Positions 31,456-42,279 of a DNA stretch of 64,000 bases are shown one piece after another. The DNA comes from Lucinisca nassula. Taxonomy: Eukaryota > Mollusca > Bivalvia > Lucinida > Lucinidae. The translations under genes were made by a program, and so were the position numbers. The notes below the pieces were generated by a model. The model ran no database searches, was not told where the DNA came from, and was given only the letters and a program-made list of their open reading frames with translations. Numbering within the stretch: the first letter of the stretch is position 1; each line of letters starts with the position of its first letter. The stretch lies in NCBI GenBank assembly GCA_963580285.1, contig OY757010.1, positions 218,569,234 to 218,633,233 of the forward strand, read 5' to 3'.

Positions 31456-31945
31456 CTTAGCAAAATATTTTTTGCGCTTTTGTTTCATTGAAAGCATCAG
31501 TTTTCTCCAACTAAATATTTTGATTTTAACAAACTTGACATCTACATTTCACTTTAATACAAATGATAAATTACACATTTCTTTAACAAATATTTCAACT
31601 AATATCGCCGTTTAGTCAGGGGATTATGTTTACCCGCCTATCAATCTCAGAGTTTATTTATCTTAACTCGAATTTCTTAATCCTGTCAAAATAAATGTGA
31701 GAATAACCAAATCTTAGATGAATGGAGCCAAGCTGTTAGCCGTAAGGAACATTTTATGCAACAGGATATTTTAATTGTGCCACAAAATATCCATGAACGT
31801 AGAAAAATTACTGATATATAGTGAGTTCATTCATATCTATTACTCAGCTCTTGGCAATAAATGCAGCTCACAGCCACTTCGACCAAAACAGTACGATTTT
31901 TAACAAAACAACCGAGTTAAGTGCATTAGAATGGAAATACTTGCA
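31456..31945. other. Unassigned AT-rich
   Basis: No recognised gene or element. Confidence 0.5.
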
Positions 31946-31947
31946 TT

Positions 31948-32234
31948 GTTTGTTTGTTTGATTTGAGGTTTAACGTCCCCGTCAACACTGAAGACGCTGC
32001 GTCGAATTGTGCGGGACTTTCACCCGACATTGAGATGAAAATACATATTAATCCTTGCCACCCAAATGAAACCAATCGGGTTTATATGCATTGGACGGTC
32101 CGACTCGCGCCAGTTTGCCTGGGCAGGCTTAGACATTCTAAGCGGTTTACCAGTACTCATGTGCGATCAGTTTCAGCTCTTCGTGGAAGCATCGTGCAGC
32201 CAAATTTATTCTCCAAGCCACGATGGGCGGGGGC
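31948..32234 (-). mobile_element. SINE-C copy
   Basis: Tail TGTTTGTTTGTTTGATTTGA at left, TTTAACGTCCCCGTCAACAC, head CACGATGGGCGGGGGCC at right. Confidence 0.82.
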
Positions 32235-32336
32235 CTAATGAAAATATAGTAAATATATGGTTAGTGTCTTAAATAATAAACTATGACCAGTGCTTCAGCT
32301 GAAGTGCACGACCGGATGCTTTTAGCTTTACGAGTG

Positions 32337-33060
32337 TTACCATATATGGGTATGGCGGCCATTTTGGTCATGTGACCTGAACCTAAAACGGTTCCCCCAA
32401 CAAATGCGCCTTATCGTAAGGAGCAAAAATATATCTTATACTTTAGTACTGTATTCTGAATCGTTTGCAGGATAAAATGCATTCTCACTTTTCCAATACA
32501 AAAGCAAAGGTGTCAAAGTTTGACCTAGGCACAAAGAAGGTCAAGGTCAACCCAGGGTCACCATTTTAGCAATTTATGACGGGCTTACGTCCCAGATGCT
32601 ATTTATCAAGTTTCGTGGAAATCTGCCCAGTGGTTCTGGAGAAGACTATTTTTGAAGTGTTTTTACCATATATGGCTTGGCTGCCATTTTGGTCATGTGA
32701 CCTGGACCCCATGAGCAAATTTTGGTTTTCCCCATCCCATAGAGGCTCCATATGAAATTTGACTTCAATCGGCCCAACGGTTTGCGAGGAGAAGCAGTTA
32801 AAAAAATTTCACATTTTTCGCCTCGGCGAGGCTATACTAAATGGAATTAATATTTCGCAAGTTCATTGGTTAGATCTCATTGATATCTATCAGTATGCCA
32901 AAAATTGTTTAAATATTCCAAGCGGTTAAGTCACTATCACCAATTTTCACAAACGGGTTACGGACGGACAGACAGACGGACAGAATGACAGAATGACACG
33001 GTGAATATAGGGCACTCTTAGAAAATCAACCGACTTCAGTCGGTCGCTTTTTCTGCGGGT
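32337..33060. repeat. ~330-bp tandem block with CGGACAGACAG end
   Basis: The words TTACCATATATGG...CATTTTGGTCATGTGACCTG occur at ~32,338 and ~32,668, giving a ~330-bp period. The block contains AAGGTCAAGGTCAACCC, TGGAAATCTGCCCAGTGG and a terminal GACGGACAGACAGACGGACA run, then ATCAACCGACTTCAGTCGGT. Similar in style to the 27.5- and 54-kb blocks. No coding capacity. Confidence 0.65.
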
Positions 33061-33180
33061 CGTGCAATTGGTGAGCCTTAGACAATTTATAGGGCGAGTT
33101 TATACCGCAATTCAAAACACTCAAGGGTTTTGGAATAATTTTGCAAATTTAAGCAAAAAAGGACAAAAAAAAACCAAACA
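33061..33180. other. Unassigned
   Basis: Nothing recognised; A-rich toward 33,175. Confidence 0.4.
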
Positions 33181-33237
33181 AACAGAGTGGCATGTTAAAC
33201 GACATTTAGTGCCATGGCGCGCACACGTAATATAACA

Positions 33238-33269
33238 TGACGTCAAGGAGTGCACAGTTTATGACGTCA
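33238..33269. promoter_or_regulatory. Two perfect CRE palindromes (TGACGTCA)
   Basis: TGACGTCA at 33,238-33,245 and again at 33,262-33,269, 24 bases apart, in a locally CG-richer stretch (GGCGCGCACACG, CACCGCGCC). TGACGTCA is the consensus site for CREB/ATF bZIP factors. The same octamer also sits in fold-back repeats elsewhere in this window, so function is uncertain. Confidence 0.35.
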
Positions 33270-33299
33270 CCGCGCCACAGAGACGTTGGAAATAACATG

Positions 33300-33466
33300 G
33301 ACGCTCGAATAAAAGTTTCTCAGCGCTTTCCAATCTGCATGAAAAGCTGCAAATAAATAGCTTATTTAAGCTTTAGAATTTATTTCGAGGTGCAGACACA
33401 ACCGCATTAGCAGTGCGCAATTATTCCAACGGGCCATTCAAACCAGGAAAGCACGACAAGGTAAGA
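33300..33466 (+). other. Candidate noncoding first exon with donor site
   Basis: Downstream of the CRE pair, sequence without recognised repeats ends GCACGACAAG|GTAAGAATTT at 33,460/33,461, a near-consensus splice donor. No start codon with a meaningful frame precedes it. If real, it would be a 5' untranslated exon of a gene whose remaining exons are not visible here. Weak evidence only. Confidence 0.2.
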
Positions 33467-33742
33467 ATTTAGCTGAAATTTCTGAAAATCTGTTCAAATA
33501 AATATTGTAAAGATTATAACTTGCAGTTTCGTTGTTTCCCCCGTGTACAAAAGGTTGCATGTTATTGTTTACACTTGCAAATTAGGGATCTGAAAAGTAG
33601 GTCCCTAGATGTATTATAGGTCAGTGGAATGTATTATAGGTCACTACCAATAATAGCGTGCAGTTATTCGACCCCATTTATAAGCTTACTAGAATGCCTG
33701 ATTGCGGTATAAAATAATAATAACAACTGTATTGAAAATTGT

Positions 33743-33866
33743 CATTTAGGGAGTTAAATCGTGGGTTTAACGGTCGCAAATTCCGTTTTACGGTTCCGCT
33801 GGCACGTTTCCTTAATACGAAATTTGCGACCATAAAACCGCCGATTTGCCTTCCCAAATTACATTT
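33743..33866. repeat. Fold-back, GGTCGCAAATTCCGT arms
   Basis: TTTAGGGAGTTAAATCG, GGTTTAACGGTCGCAAAT on the left pair with ATTTGCGACCATAAAACC and CGATTTGCCTTCCCAAAT on the right, with some mismatches. Confidence 0.6.
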
Positions 33867-33879
33867 TTGAAAACAGTTA

Positions 33880-34860
33880 TCTCCTAAATGTACCCTTTAG
33901 GTTTACACAGCCATGAGAGATAATGCCATCTTTCTTATGTCTGACTTATTTAGACGGCTCTAACGAGTACATGCAATCCTTGTGTGCAAGCGGCAATTCA
34001 AACAACCCTGCATTTCCCTTCTTGAAGTGTGATTTACAAGGGTATCCTTAAAGTGGTACCTAAGAGTAAAATATGGTTTCCAGTATGCTGTTCTAGACAG
34101 AGCCTTTACTTGGAGACACAGCTGGAAAAATCTCTGATACTTGCTACTGCTTTTATATCGCTGTTTTGGCGCGAAACAAAATGTCCACACACACCCGACA
34201 TCACAGAGATGAGGATGAGGCATAGGTAATAATCCCGAATTGCATTTTACTTTTCCATCCCGGAGGGTTGGTGTATAAATATGACGTCTTTCTTTAGTTT
34301 TAAACAGGGAGTGGTGGTTGAACAAATGCGAGCAATGGGCCGTTGTTAGTTCCTTTTTCTGACGTCAATGAAGTTGTTTTAAGTAAACTGCATAATAAAT
34401 AACTTTAAAACATATAAGATTCTAATCAGTATGCGAGGCAAATCCATTACTTCAGTTCTTAAGTAAGACAGCGACAGAAAACTTTCATTTTCAGTCCCAT
34501 AAACATTATGTGCATCTATGAGGCACACCAAGCGAGTATCTGTCTTCGGGCATGTGTGTTCAGCAGAGACCCTGGTCAGCCTACTTATCAGAGTGTTTGT
34601 TGTGCGATATAAGGATGTATTTTGAATCACAGCTACGTCATGCAGTCCGGGAAGAGAGTAGATATGCAAACTGATTTATGTCTTCACTTGTGTGGAAGCG
34701 CGAAGTCATATTTTGGCGTGACGCGGCTAATATATCACTTTCATCATTGGCTTTGTTAAGATGAAGTATATATGAACTAAAGAGAAATTTAGGGGAATGG
34801 GTACACTCGGCATATTTTCCGCCATTTTGAACAAGGGAGATAATGCTCGGGACTTCCTGC
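33880..34860. other. Unassigned; two small remnants
   Basis: GACGGCTCTAACGAGTACATGC (~33,953) is a scrap of the type A/B hairpin. ACCAAGCGAGTATCTGTCTTCG (~34,527) is a diverged piece of the GGGCCCCG element. The minus frames at 33,960-34,325, 34,379-34,669 and 34,638-35,006 have no recognised domain. Confidence 0.4.
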
Positions 34861-34894
34861 TCGCTTCCCCTTAAACTGATCCATATTGAAAAGG

Positions 34895-34965
34895 GGTCTT
34901 CTCTTAAAGGAAAGAATTTACTCTTAAAGAGCAAATTCTTTCCTTTAAAAGTAGACCCATACTGA
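34895..34965. repeat. Hairpin, AAAGGAAAGAATTT arms
   Basis: TCTTAAAGGAAAGAATTTAC / CAAATTCTTTCCTTTAA, with outer AAAAGGGGTC / TAGACCCATA showing weaker pairing. Confidence 0.6.
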
Positions 34966-35860
34966 CACGGGGGAAAACTATTTTTACAAGCGTTGACTCC
35001 CCTCAAGGTTTCTCTTTTCCCCGTAAACTATATAATATCCTACGTTATTAGATGTAATTTGTGTTGACAAATTCCTTTGTGAAAAATGTTGCCCGGTGTT
35101 AATTTCCAGACGAAACTCCATTCAACATTCAGAATCTATATCCCATACCTTATTTCGTGTGACCGGAGACATATAAGGCATATGACTAGCTATATATCTT
35201 ATTATTTTGCTGTTAGATTCACTTCCTTAATAAGACAGGACTCATTTTCTGAGAAAGGACTTATCAATAATTCAAAAGGTAGCAACTTGGAATCAATACA
35301 CACGTCGAGATAGGAAATCTTTGTTTTGGTTAACATCACAAGTCTTTTAAGGAAGAAAAATATGAAAAAAGTACAAGCGCTAAAGCATTCAATACCGACT
35401 GATACATATCTTAAGGTTCCTTTACATTACGGAATGTAGTCGCCGTGGGATGCGGTTGACTCAGTTTAGCCACGTTCTACGCCGTCTTATCAGGGCCCGA
35501 CATTGTTTGCAGTAGTACCTGTTCACTCGCTTCACTAATACTGATACGTATGGCAACATTATGCAAGACAAAACTTTGGAAAGCTGGAATCATTACAGTA
35601 AAATTTAGTGTCATATATATACACGATGTATGTCCACATTATTTTTTTGAGTTTGCAACAATCTTCAAATATTTGTCTAGAACTTTGTGCTTTCTTGTAG
35701 TCCTATTTTGAAAAGCTACGCTTGGAAGTACACATCTTGGACCGAACATGTGCAACGTTTACATAGATGCGAAGAAAATAACAATATTTGCAAATATCTT
35801 AATTGTATTAATACTACTAATTACTAAGTACCATATGCGTGTACAAACGCACATGTTCAA
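34966..35860. other. Unassigned; half PAL
   Basis: About 35,463-35,512 (ACGCCGTCTTATCAGGGCCC GACATTGTTTGC) is the right half of a PAL palindrome. No gene recognised. Confidence 0.45.
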
Positions 35861-35866
35861 TCAATT

Positions 35867-36027
35867 CCCCCGTGCATGGTGTAGTTGACAAGATACTCGC
35901 CTCATAAACCAGGGGTCGAGGGCTCGATCCCGGGCTTCTCAAGAGTTTCGGATGGGTCTTTAAACCTAGGTTCCGTATGACCTAACTGTTGGTGGGACGT
36001 AAAACTCAAACACACACTCAATCAATC
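35867..36027 (+). mobile_element. tRNA-headed SINE-T copy 1
   Basis: Head with A-box-like TGGTGTAGTTG and B-box-like GGCTCGATCCC, then GGATGGGTCTTTAAACC and the conserved 3' segment GTTGGTGGGACGTAAAAC with an ACACACTCAATCAATC tail. Same family as 63,178-63,336, more diverged. Possible target duplication TCAATCAAT on both sides, but it overlaps the tail. Confidence 0.8.
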
Positions 36028-36259
36028 GATTTCATCGGAACTTCCAGTACTGTGATTTTACAATGGGTAAGATTGTAAATACCGTCAACACGTTCATCTT
36101 TGCCACGGACTTTTGTTCTCAGAAGGGTCACTAAAATCGCATAAGCGATCTGTAAAAGATTAAGTGAGCATGTGCATAAGCTCGGTCTCGCCAGAGGATA
36201 TGTATAGTAGACCTTGGATTAATTTTGTCATGCTTCTAGCTCTTTAAGTATGCTTCACA

Positions 36260-36522
36260 CATAACCAAAACAAGCCTATGTAATTTCGTCACTCTTACAA
36301 AAAAAATGAAGCCTACTTTTATATTGTTAAATTTGGGTTTAAAGGGCTATACATTATTTTTCTTATTTCTGCTTCTCCGAGGCGTTTCTAACCAGTACCC
36401 ACAATCTGTTTTTATGCAGACATGTAAAAAATATATAAGAAGTTTTGATCTGGAAAATTTCAATTTTATTTTTAGTTTTTGGCAAAATTTTCAGTGTTTT
36501 GAAAAGGCGCGTTTTTGTAATG
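36260..36522 (-). mobile_element. Degenerate type A hairpin MITE
   Basis: Left ACCAAAACAAGCCTATGTAA, TTTTTCTTATTTCTGCTTCTCC, right AAAAGGCGCGTTTTTGTAATG. The stem centre is mostly deleted. An old copy. Confidence 0.65.
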
Positions 36523-37045
36523 CACGCGTATTTGAGGGTAATGCTACGATTCTGTTTCTCAATAGTCGGCACAGAGTAGTGTGGTCCTAGCTATACCAGA
36601 GGAAGAGCACAATATAATGTCGTGCTCTGGGATTAATTAATGTTGTCACGCAAACTTCGTTTGTTTTATGGCTGCAATGATATTGAATATGAGCTGACGA
36701 AGTTCAGGATGTCACGCAGTGACAAGATCACAGAAAACGTTTAAATGCAGAAACCGAGAGACCATAGCATAGACTGCTGCACGTAGGAAAACGTGCCCAT
36801 TATGACGACATGCCCATCTGAGATTGTGGATTCTCTCATGTCTCCAAGGCTGTCATTTTACTGATCCAAATATGTGATAAATCCTTATTACTGCTGTAAA
36901 CAGATGTTGATATACGTTAAAACTGCTTCAGCGAAGCCAATCGAGGCAAGGCTAGGGGAGGCGTTTCTATTGTTACGAGTGTCACGACGTCATTAGTTAA
37001 TATATCCGTTAAAACTTTAACTATTATACATGGCAAATAATTATG
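36523..37045. other. Unassigned
   Basis: No recognised gene or element. Confidence 0.5.
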
Positions 37046-37049
37046 CGTA

Positions 37050-37128
37050 TATTTTTGCTGAAAAAAATGTGAGCAGCTTTTGCAAACGCAAAAGCTGCTC
37101 TCATATTTTTCGGCAAAAACAACACTGT
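37050..37128. repeat. Hairpin, GAGCAGCTTTTGC-AAAC loop
   Basis: GAGCAGCTTTTGC and GCAAAAGCTGCTC are perfect arms around AAAC. Outer arms TTTTTGCTGAAAAAAATGTG / CATATTTTTCGGCAAAAA extend it to about 32 bases per side. Confidence 0.8.
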
Positions 37129-37630
37129 TAGATATTGAATAGTTAACAATTTCACCACTAACGAGCTAGTTAAGCTAACGACGCTTTTGATAATTGGGCC
37201 CAGAACAAACTGTTCCTAATTCAAAGGTGATGCATGACAGAAGAATGCAGAATTATAACAGGTTGACAATTCCAAAGCAACGTTAGACTCTTAGAAACAG
37301 CCTGGTAACTTTTGCGCAACTAGTACAACTCATTGCTGCATAAAAGCGCTTTTCATTGCAGTCTGACATTTCGTTCTGGCACCCCATCTGTTTGTTAGGA
37401 TCCCTGGATCTCTTTCAAAGACCTGGCTACGAAACAGAAATGTTACAAACATTAGCACCGTGGTTTATACTTTTGCACCCGGTCTGTTTTAGATGAAATT
37501 ACGTTTATGTTTTATATATTTTGTTAATAACCTCCGCGTAATTAATTTATTGGACGATACATCATAAGCCTTATATCAGATCAAGAGATGCGGTTGTAAG
37601 CTAGCAGTACAGCAAGTCACTTTAAAAGCG
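37129..37630. other. Unassigned
   Basis: No recognised gene or element. Confidence 0.5.
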
Positions 37631-37646
37631 TTATCCCAGTAAGCAT

Positions 37647-37729
37647 TCTACATAAATCTACAGCGGGCCGTTAGCGGCCCGTCAGGGTAGCTGACGGGCC
37701 GCTAACGGCCCGCTGTAGATTTATGTAGA
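37647..37729. repeat. Perfect palindrome, copy 2
   Basis: Identical to the 83 bases at 1,887-1,969 read on the opposite strand (loop GGTAG instead of CTACC). Here the arms extend to AGCATTCTAC / GTAGAATGCT. Outer edges CCCAGTAAGCA and TGCTAGCAGGG match copy 1 in inverted order. Confidence 0.88.
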
Positions 37730-37744
37730 ATGCTAGCAGGGATG

Positions 37745-38462
37745 GTACCCGCCCCAACTCCAACCGGTTGTTTTCCACCTGACCGCCGCAGTGCAGCTTA
37801 GAGATATCCTGTGTCTTGGGCGTTTTCTTGCCTTGTGGTCAGGCTGATTGCGCGGACTGAGTTTGCTGCGATCTGCTGTTCATGCTCTGCCTACCTCTTC
37901 CAAAGGAGGAGGCCATTTCTGCTCACTGTCCTACACCTTCAGTCCCAGTCAGTCCTTCCCAGGTTTGGTGGTCTATGCGTTAGAGTCCCACAGGAGATTG
38001 GATTGTAGCAGAAATCAAAGAATTCAGATCCATCATATAACTTGTCTTTGATCTCATCGGGGTTGGTCATTGTGAATGCGTAGTCAATAGTTGCATGCCT
38101 CTTGCCAGATAAGGGAAGGCTCAGCGTCATCTGTCGGTTGGAAAGCCTGAGATGTTCCTGACAAAGCAAGGTGTTTTTTGCGTCCACTCAAGAATAAAGA
38201 GTAGCAATCACCAATTTTACTCTGCCAGGCGAGCCTCTCCCAAAGCTGCAATCTCAACTTTGTACCGACCAAGTTCTTTACAAACTTGAGCTGTTCTTCC
38301 CTGTGGTCTGTCTGAACCACAGGAGCTTGACGTAATAAAATTTAAAGGGCTTGTCCCTACGTTTCTATATAATGTTACATAGAAACGTAGAGATGAACAC
38401 TTTAATTGTAATACGTCAAGCTCCTTTGGTCTGAACCAGCGCTGTCCATCGAATGCGCACAT
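37745..38462 (-). pseudogene. LINE endonuclease domain fragment
   Basis: Minus-strand frames give RTAQVCKELGRYKVEIAALG, then a KIGDCYSLFLSGRK stretch, then LRLSNRQMTLSLPLSGKRHA, TIDYAFTMTNPDEIKDKLYD and a decayed PNLGRTDWD region. This order is that of the apurinic-type endonuclease domain at the N-terminus of non-LTR retrotransposon polyproteins, often labelled craniofacial development protein 2-like. The E of the ALSET-like motif is altered (IAALGEAR), and the GDFN motif is not found. Several frameshifts. No reverse transcriptase follows. A 111-bp MITE splits its upstream end. Confidence 0.75.
38318..38428. mobile_element. 111-bp hAT-like MITE with 8-bp TSD
   Basis: Ends CACAGGAGCTTGACGTA / TACGTCAAGCTCCTTTG (one mismatch in 17). 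Flanked by a perfect 8-base duplication GTCTGAAC at 38,310-38,317 and 38,429-38,436. The interior is itself a fold-back (CTACGTTTCTATATAATG / CATAGAAACGTAG). An 8-bp duplication and CA..TG termini fit the hAT superfamily. Confidence 0.85.
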
Positions 38463-38771
38463 GGCATGCGCCGATTGTCATTTGTAGCACCTTTGTCTTT
38501 CTCAAAATCGATCGCTAAGTGGGATCCCCACCGATCGCGGTTATCCAGCCAGGGATTTCGAAGCACTCATTTGTATACAGCACCTTTTTCTAGCCCCTTT
38601 CTCATGCTTAGCGGCTGAATAGTGCGATCCTAAAAAGTCCCAATACTGCTTCATTTTCAAGGCAAGTGACCAAATAGAACCAAGCCGCCTGTGTGCTGAT
38701 CCGCAACTACAGCTTCCACTGTTTCCTCACCTGCTGATTTATTGCTCGTCCATCGCCACAGGATTGTAATT
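38463..38771. other. Unassigned, possibly more LINE relic
   Basis: No clear frame. It may be the degraded upstream part of the LINE copy. Confidence 0.35.
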
Positions 38772-38841
38772 GATGCGCAGGCTCGCCTGAACCTTCGCTG
38801 CTCGCATAGGCGATAAGTACCAAAATCGCTTGACGGGGCCC
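38772..38841 (-). mobile_element. GGGCCCCG MITE, 70-bp fragment
   Basis: Right third only: TGATGCGCAGGCTCGCCTGA to CGCTTGACGGGGCCC. Confidence 0.85.
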
Positions 38842-39290
38842 GTATATGTGTGCCTGCCGTGTCTGTATGTATATGATTGAGATGACATTTGGTTGTGAAT
38901 CGGATTATAGTGCAGAGTCAACCTCACTCTCCCTTCCTGACTGTCAATACATCTTGATCTAAGCCCGAATACAGTATATGACCATTACTTCTTTAGTGCC
39001 TTGTCATGCTCTCATGCTATATACTGCCGTTTTGGGCCGTTGCATCAAAGAAACAATTTCTTTCGCCCAGGATGCCGAAACAGACTTTACCAAGCTGGAA
39101 CAGACAAATACGGATATGTAGGTTTTAGTTTGGAGCTGTCTTCTCCTAGATGGATTGCCGGCCAGGGCTTGAGGGCTCCATCTTCCCAAGATATTTCTAC
39201 TCAGATTCAGTTAACAGCCATACAGAAGCAGTAATTCAAGTGTCAGTTTGTGCATAGTGCTTGAACGCATATCATTTCTGCCGTTTCATC
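38842..39290. other. Unassigned
   Basis: No recognised gene or element. Confidence 0.45.
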
Positions 39291-39296
39291 ACGTGA

Positions 39297-39566
39297 ACAA
39301 GTCCGTGAAATGAAGACACCCCCTAAACCCCACTTTATATAGAGCAAACTGGGGTTTATGGGGGTATTCATTATTTTTCTTATTTCTGCTCCAAGACATA
39401 GGTTCTGGATACTCGTTAGAACCGCCTCAATGAGGCGGTTCTAACGAGCACCCACATCTTATGTTTTGAGCATTTATAAGAAAAATATGAAGGATTTTCA
39501 TCAGAAAAGTAGCCATTTTGGAAATGTGAAAAATGCACTATGTCGTACGGGTTAGTGATCGTAATG
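39297..39566 (-). mobile_element. Type B hairpin MITE, complete
   Basis: Begins CATCACGTGAACAAGTCCGT, centre CTCGTTAGAACCGCCTCAAT-GAGGCGGTTCTAACGAG, ends GGGTTAGTGATCGTAATG. In element orientation this is CATTACG...CGTGATG as in the other copies. No target duplication visible (GTTT / ACCG). Confidence 0.85.
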
Positions 39567-39758
39567 ACCGTAAAAATAAAAAAAATTCGGACACCTTGAG
39601 AACTTGCTGTAATTCTCCAAACATTTTACTAAAATTTACCAAGTCCACAAAGTACTCCTTGAGGATCTGGGTGTGCACTGCACAACCTGGGCGCAACGGT
39701 GTGCAACAATTTGATATATCACTTGTGTGCTTTATCAAGTCAACAAGTCTTTGTATGA

Positions 39759-39772
39759 CCCCCCCCCCCCCC
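39759..39772. repeat. Poly-C tract
   Basis: Run of about 13-14 C. Confidence 0.9.
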
Positions 39773-39884
39773 TCTAAATATGTCTTATGAAAGAGTTATC
39801 TTTTGGAAGCAAAGAATACACAACAGAACTGAAAAGTATGTGTACAGTTTTTTGGGCAAGACTGGCTAGTTTCGGCCAATTAGG

Positions 39885-40206
39885 CCTCAATTAGCCCCGC
39901 TTTATATAGAGAAACCTGGGATTTAGGGGTACACATTTCTTTTCATATTTCTGCTCCAAGACATAATTTGTGGGTACTCGTTGGAACCGCCTAAATGAGG
40001 CGGTTCTAACGGGCACCCAAAACCATTGTTTGGAGTATAAATAAAAAAGATCACAAATTTTTACCAGCGTAATGTTGAGCGCCATACGATCTTTCTCTTG
40101 AAAAAAATTGCCCAACAAATATTTCATTGTACAAAAAAAAAAAAAAACTACTTTTTTGTATATAAAGTGGGGTTTGCAAGTTAATTCCACGGACAGATTG
40201 GCATGA
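39885..40206 (-). mobile_element. Type B hairpin MITE, rearranged
   Basis: Left half is B-like (CCCCGCTTTATATAGAGAAA), the centre is GGAACCGCCTAAATGAGGCGGTTCTAACG. After AAAAAGATCACAAATTTTTA the right part is unlike other copies until GTATATAAAGTGGGGTTTGC and CACGGACAGATTGGCATGAT, suggesting a composite or duplicated end. Confidence 0.7.
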
Positions 40207-40289
40207 TCCATACATCTTACTTTCTTTTCCTTTCTACTGATACTGCGTCGGTCATATTTGGCAATTACCGCAGTTGTACATTACATACA

Positions 40290-40555
40290 CTCCAGGTTTG
40301 CAGAATGAAAGCCTACCCAGTAATCATGTAATTACGGTAGGGATCTTTAACCTGCGCAGGGTATGGTTCTCCCTGCACAGGGGGCCTCCAGTTAATGTCC
40401 CGATCGGACGGACGGTGCACTTTATGACATTCATCCCTGCAAATGATGCCAATGGAGCGTGTTCGGACACCGAAATTTTATCGCCGCTGCCGGGGATCGA
40501 ACCCGGGACCTCTAGCATCAGAGGCAAGTGCACTAACCACTGAGCTATCACGCTC
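40290..40555 (-). mobile_element. tRNA-headed SINE-S
   Basis: Minus-strand head has A box TAGCTCAGTGG and B box GGTTCGATCCC, both perfect to consensus. The body contains CATTGGCATCATTTGCAGGG and an element shared with 62,345-62,445 (GATCTTTAACCTGCGCAGGG). A tRNA gene is excluded because the tRNA-like part continues into a repeated body and has no proper 3' acceptor strand. Confidence 0.75.
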
Positions 40556-40559
40556 TATC

Positions 40560-40940
40560 GGAAACAGTAAATCCGTTACTGCCAAATGAATTCTTTCCGT
40601 TTGAAGGATTGTCATATTTCTATTAATTTTCATCATCTTACAAGGATCACTCTTTATTTTTGGGCAAACAATACTAACCAGGTCTTCACTGCTGTTACAA
40701 TGTTCCTTTTGTTTTGCTCAAATGGTTAAAATCTGAACTTAACAAGACAAAGCTGGAAGCGCATTATAGCTATAATTTACTTCGGATTATTATATACTTT
40801 ATGGAGTTAAATGTCGTGGACTTTGTGAGGTGATATTTAAAAGTTATAATGCCAAAGATTTTTCTTCTCTAAGGCTTCATAATTGGCAAATTAGTACAAT
40901 TTTCACAGCTGCAAACTTAATAAATTATAACTCTGGGTCA
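40560..40940. other. Unassigned
   Basis: No recognised gene or element. Confidence 0.45.
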
Positions 40941-40944
40941 AAAA

Positions 40945-41620
40945 TTTGGTATTTGTCATGATGTACGAAAAGCGTTCTCTACAGCATTCAGATTAAGTTT
41001 CAGAATTCAATGTTGGGCTCAAATCTCTTCTGCAACAAAGCCTATCGGAACCCAGATTCTATGGTGGTGACTTAATATATAATTTCAAAAATATATACAT
41101 GTATAGTGGCAATGGCTTCTGTACCACATTTCGTAAAATCGTTCTTCGATAATACGACAGACTGCATGCATGGTAGTTAACCCAATCACGTCGATAACTT
41201 TGCTTCCCTCTTTAATTGCACGCCGGTGGCTCGGGCCTCAGATTCTATGACGGCAGCAGCGTAAAGGCTTACTTAAAAAAATTCTATTTTAGGTCATGTC
41301 GGTTGGTACCTGATGCTCTGTCTCTGGTCGGGCCCACATGAGACTAACTGTTGGTTATCTTTTGCTCCAGCAGTTCAATTATTTCAAGCTGTCGAGTCCT
41401 CATCGTTGTTTCATCTCTGTAGTTGTTTGACTTTTATATATCTTTTTCTTTTGGATAGCCTTTTGGGCATTTAGTTGGAAAGTAACCGTCCTTTCCACTA
41501 TCCGCTAGTGGTGAGAGATCATTAGGGTTTAGTTACTTCTGTTCGTGTTTTTTCCCTTTGTTGTTTCTGATGTGAGGTAGTTGTATCGATTCCTGATCAT
41601 TGCCTTCACTTCTATTTTAC
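40945..41620 (+). pseudogene. Penelope-like RT element fragment R2
   Basis: 3'-terminal fragment only: remnants of the C-terminal blocks (GLSEPEFYGD-like, with an internal duplication giving 'ctatggtggtgac'), the VVNPIT-like block at GTTAACCCAATCACG, LFNCTPVGRASD-like CTTTAATTGCACGCCGGTGG, then the 3' module to CTTCACTTCTATTTTAC. Frames are broken throughout. Confidence 0.7.
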
Positions 41621-41624
41621 ACAG

Positions 41625-42180
41625 ATATGCTGATTTTTTTAATGTGATAAATTCGATGGAACTGCCCTTTCATCATTTAAATCTAGTTATTGTTCAGAGT
41701 TTGAGCAAGAATAGTTCTGGTAACTGTATACTCAACATGGATACATTTTCTGGTCTGTTATATAAGGATATACTGGTTTAGAGTGCTATCTTGTCACATG
41801 TGAGTTCTGCAACGAAAGGCTGTGCGTATTTGTCTCCGGGTACTCCGGTTTTTCGCCGACATTTGATTAGCTATCGGCTCGATACTGCAAGCAAAATAAT
41901 CCTGAAAGGGTCGTAAAATAAACGTATATCATGACTTTACGTGACAAGCAAATTGTGTTTACGAATAATTTGCAAACGAATTGTTTTGGACTTACCTAGG
42001 GCATGGAAAACGGAAAACTACAGTTTAACTGACTTTTCGTGGATGAAACGAGATGTTAAAACCCCCGTCATCTCTTACTCCTCTTAACCATGGATCTAGC
42101 CACTGGGAGACACGGCCCTGTGTGATAACGCTGTCCTGAAAGGCTCCAAAAGTGGCACTTTGCTTATGACATTGGTTCTT
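41625..42180. other. Unassigned
   Basis: No recognised gene. The 66-codon frame at 41,581 begins inside the retroelement end. Confidence 0.45.
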
Positions 42181-42186
42181 ACTTCT

Positions 42187-42262
42187 TTACTAATACCCCA
42201 AACATAGACTGTGTGTGGTCTTAAGAACCGACTAAATTAGAACCGCCTCACAATATAAAGTG
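42187..42262. repeat. Type B hairpin scrap
   Basis: CCAAACATAGACTGTGTGTGG, TAGAACCGCCTCA and TATAAAGTGGGG in the expected order with deletions. Confidence 0.6.
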
Positions 42263-42279
42263 GGGTCAAGATAGACTAA

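Noticed and set aside
40480..40552. tRNA gene on the minus strand
   Set aside because: Both promoter boxes are good, but the sequence continues into a repeated SINE body, and the acceptor stem and mature 3' end do not close properly. The same applies to tRNA-like heads at 21.1, 35.9, 48.0, 50.5, 53.7 and 63.2 kb.
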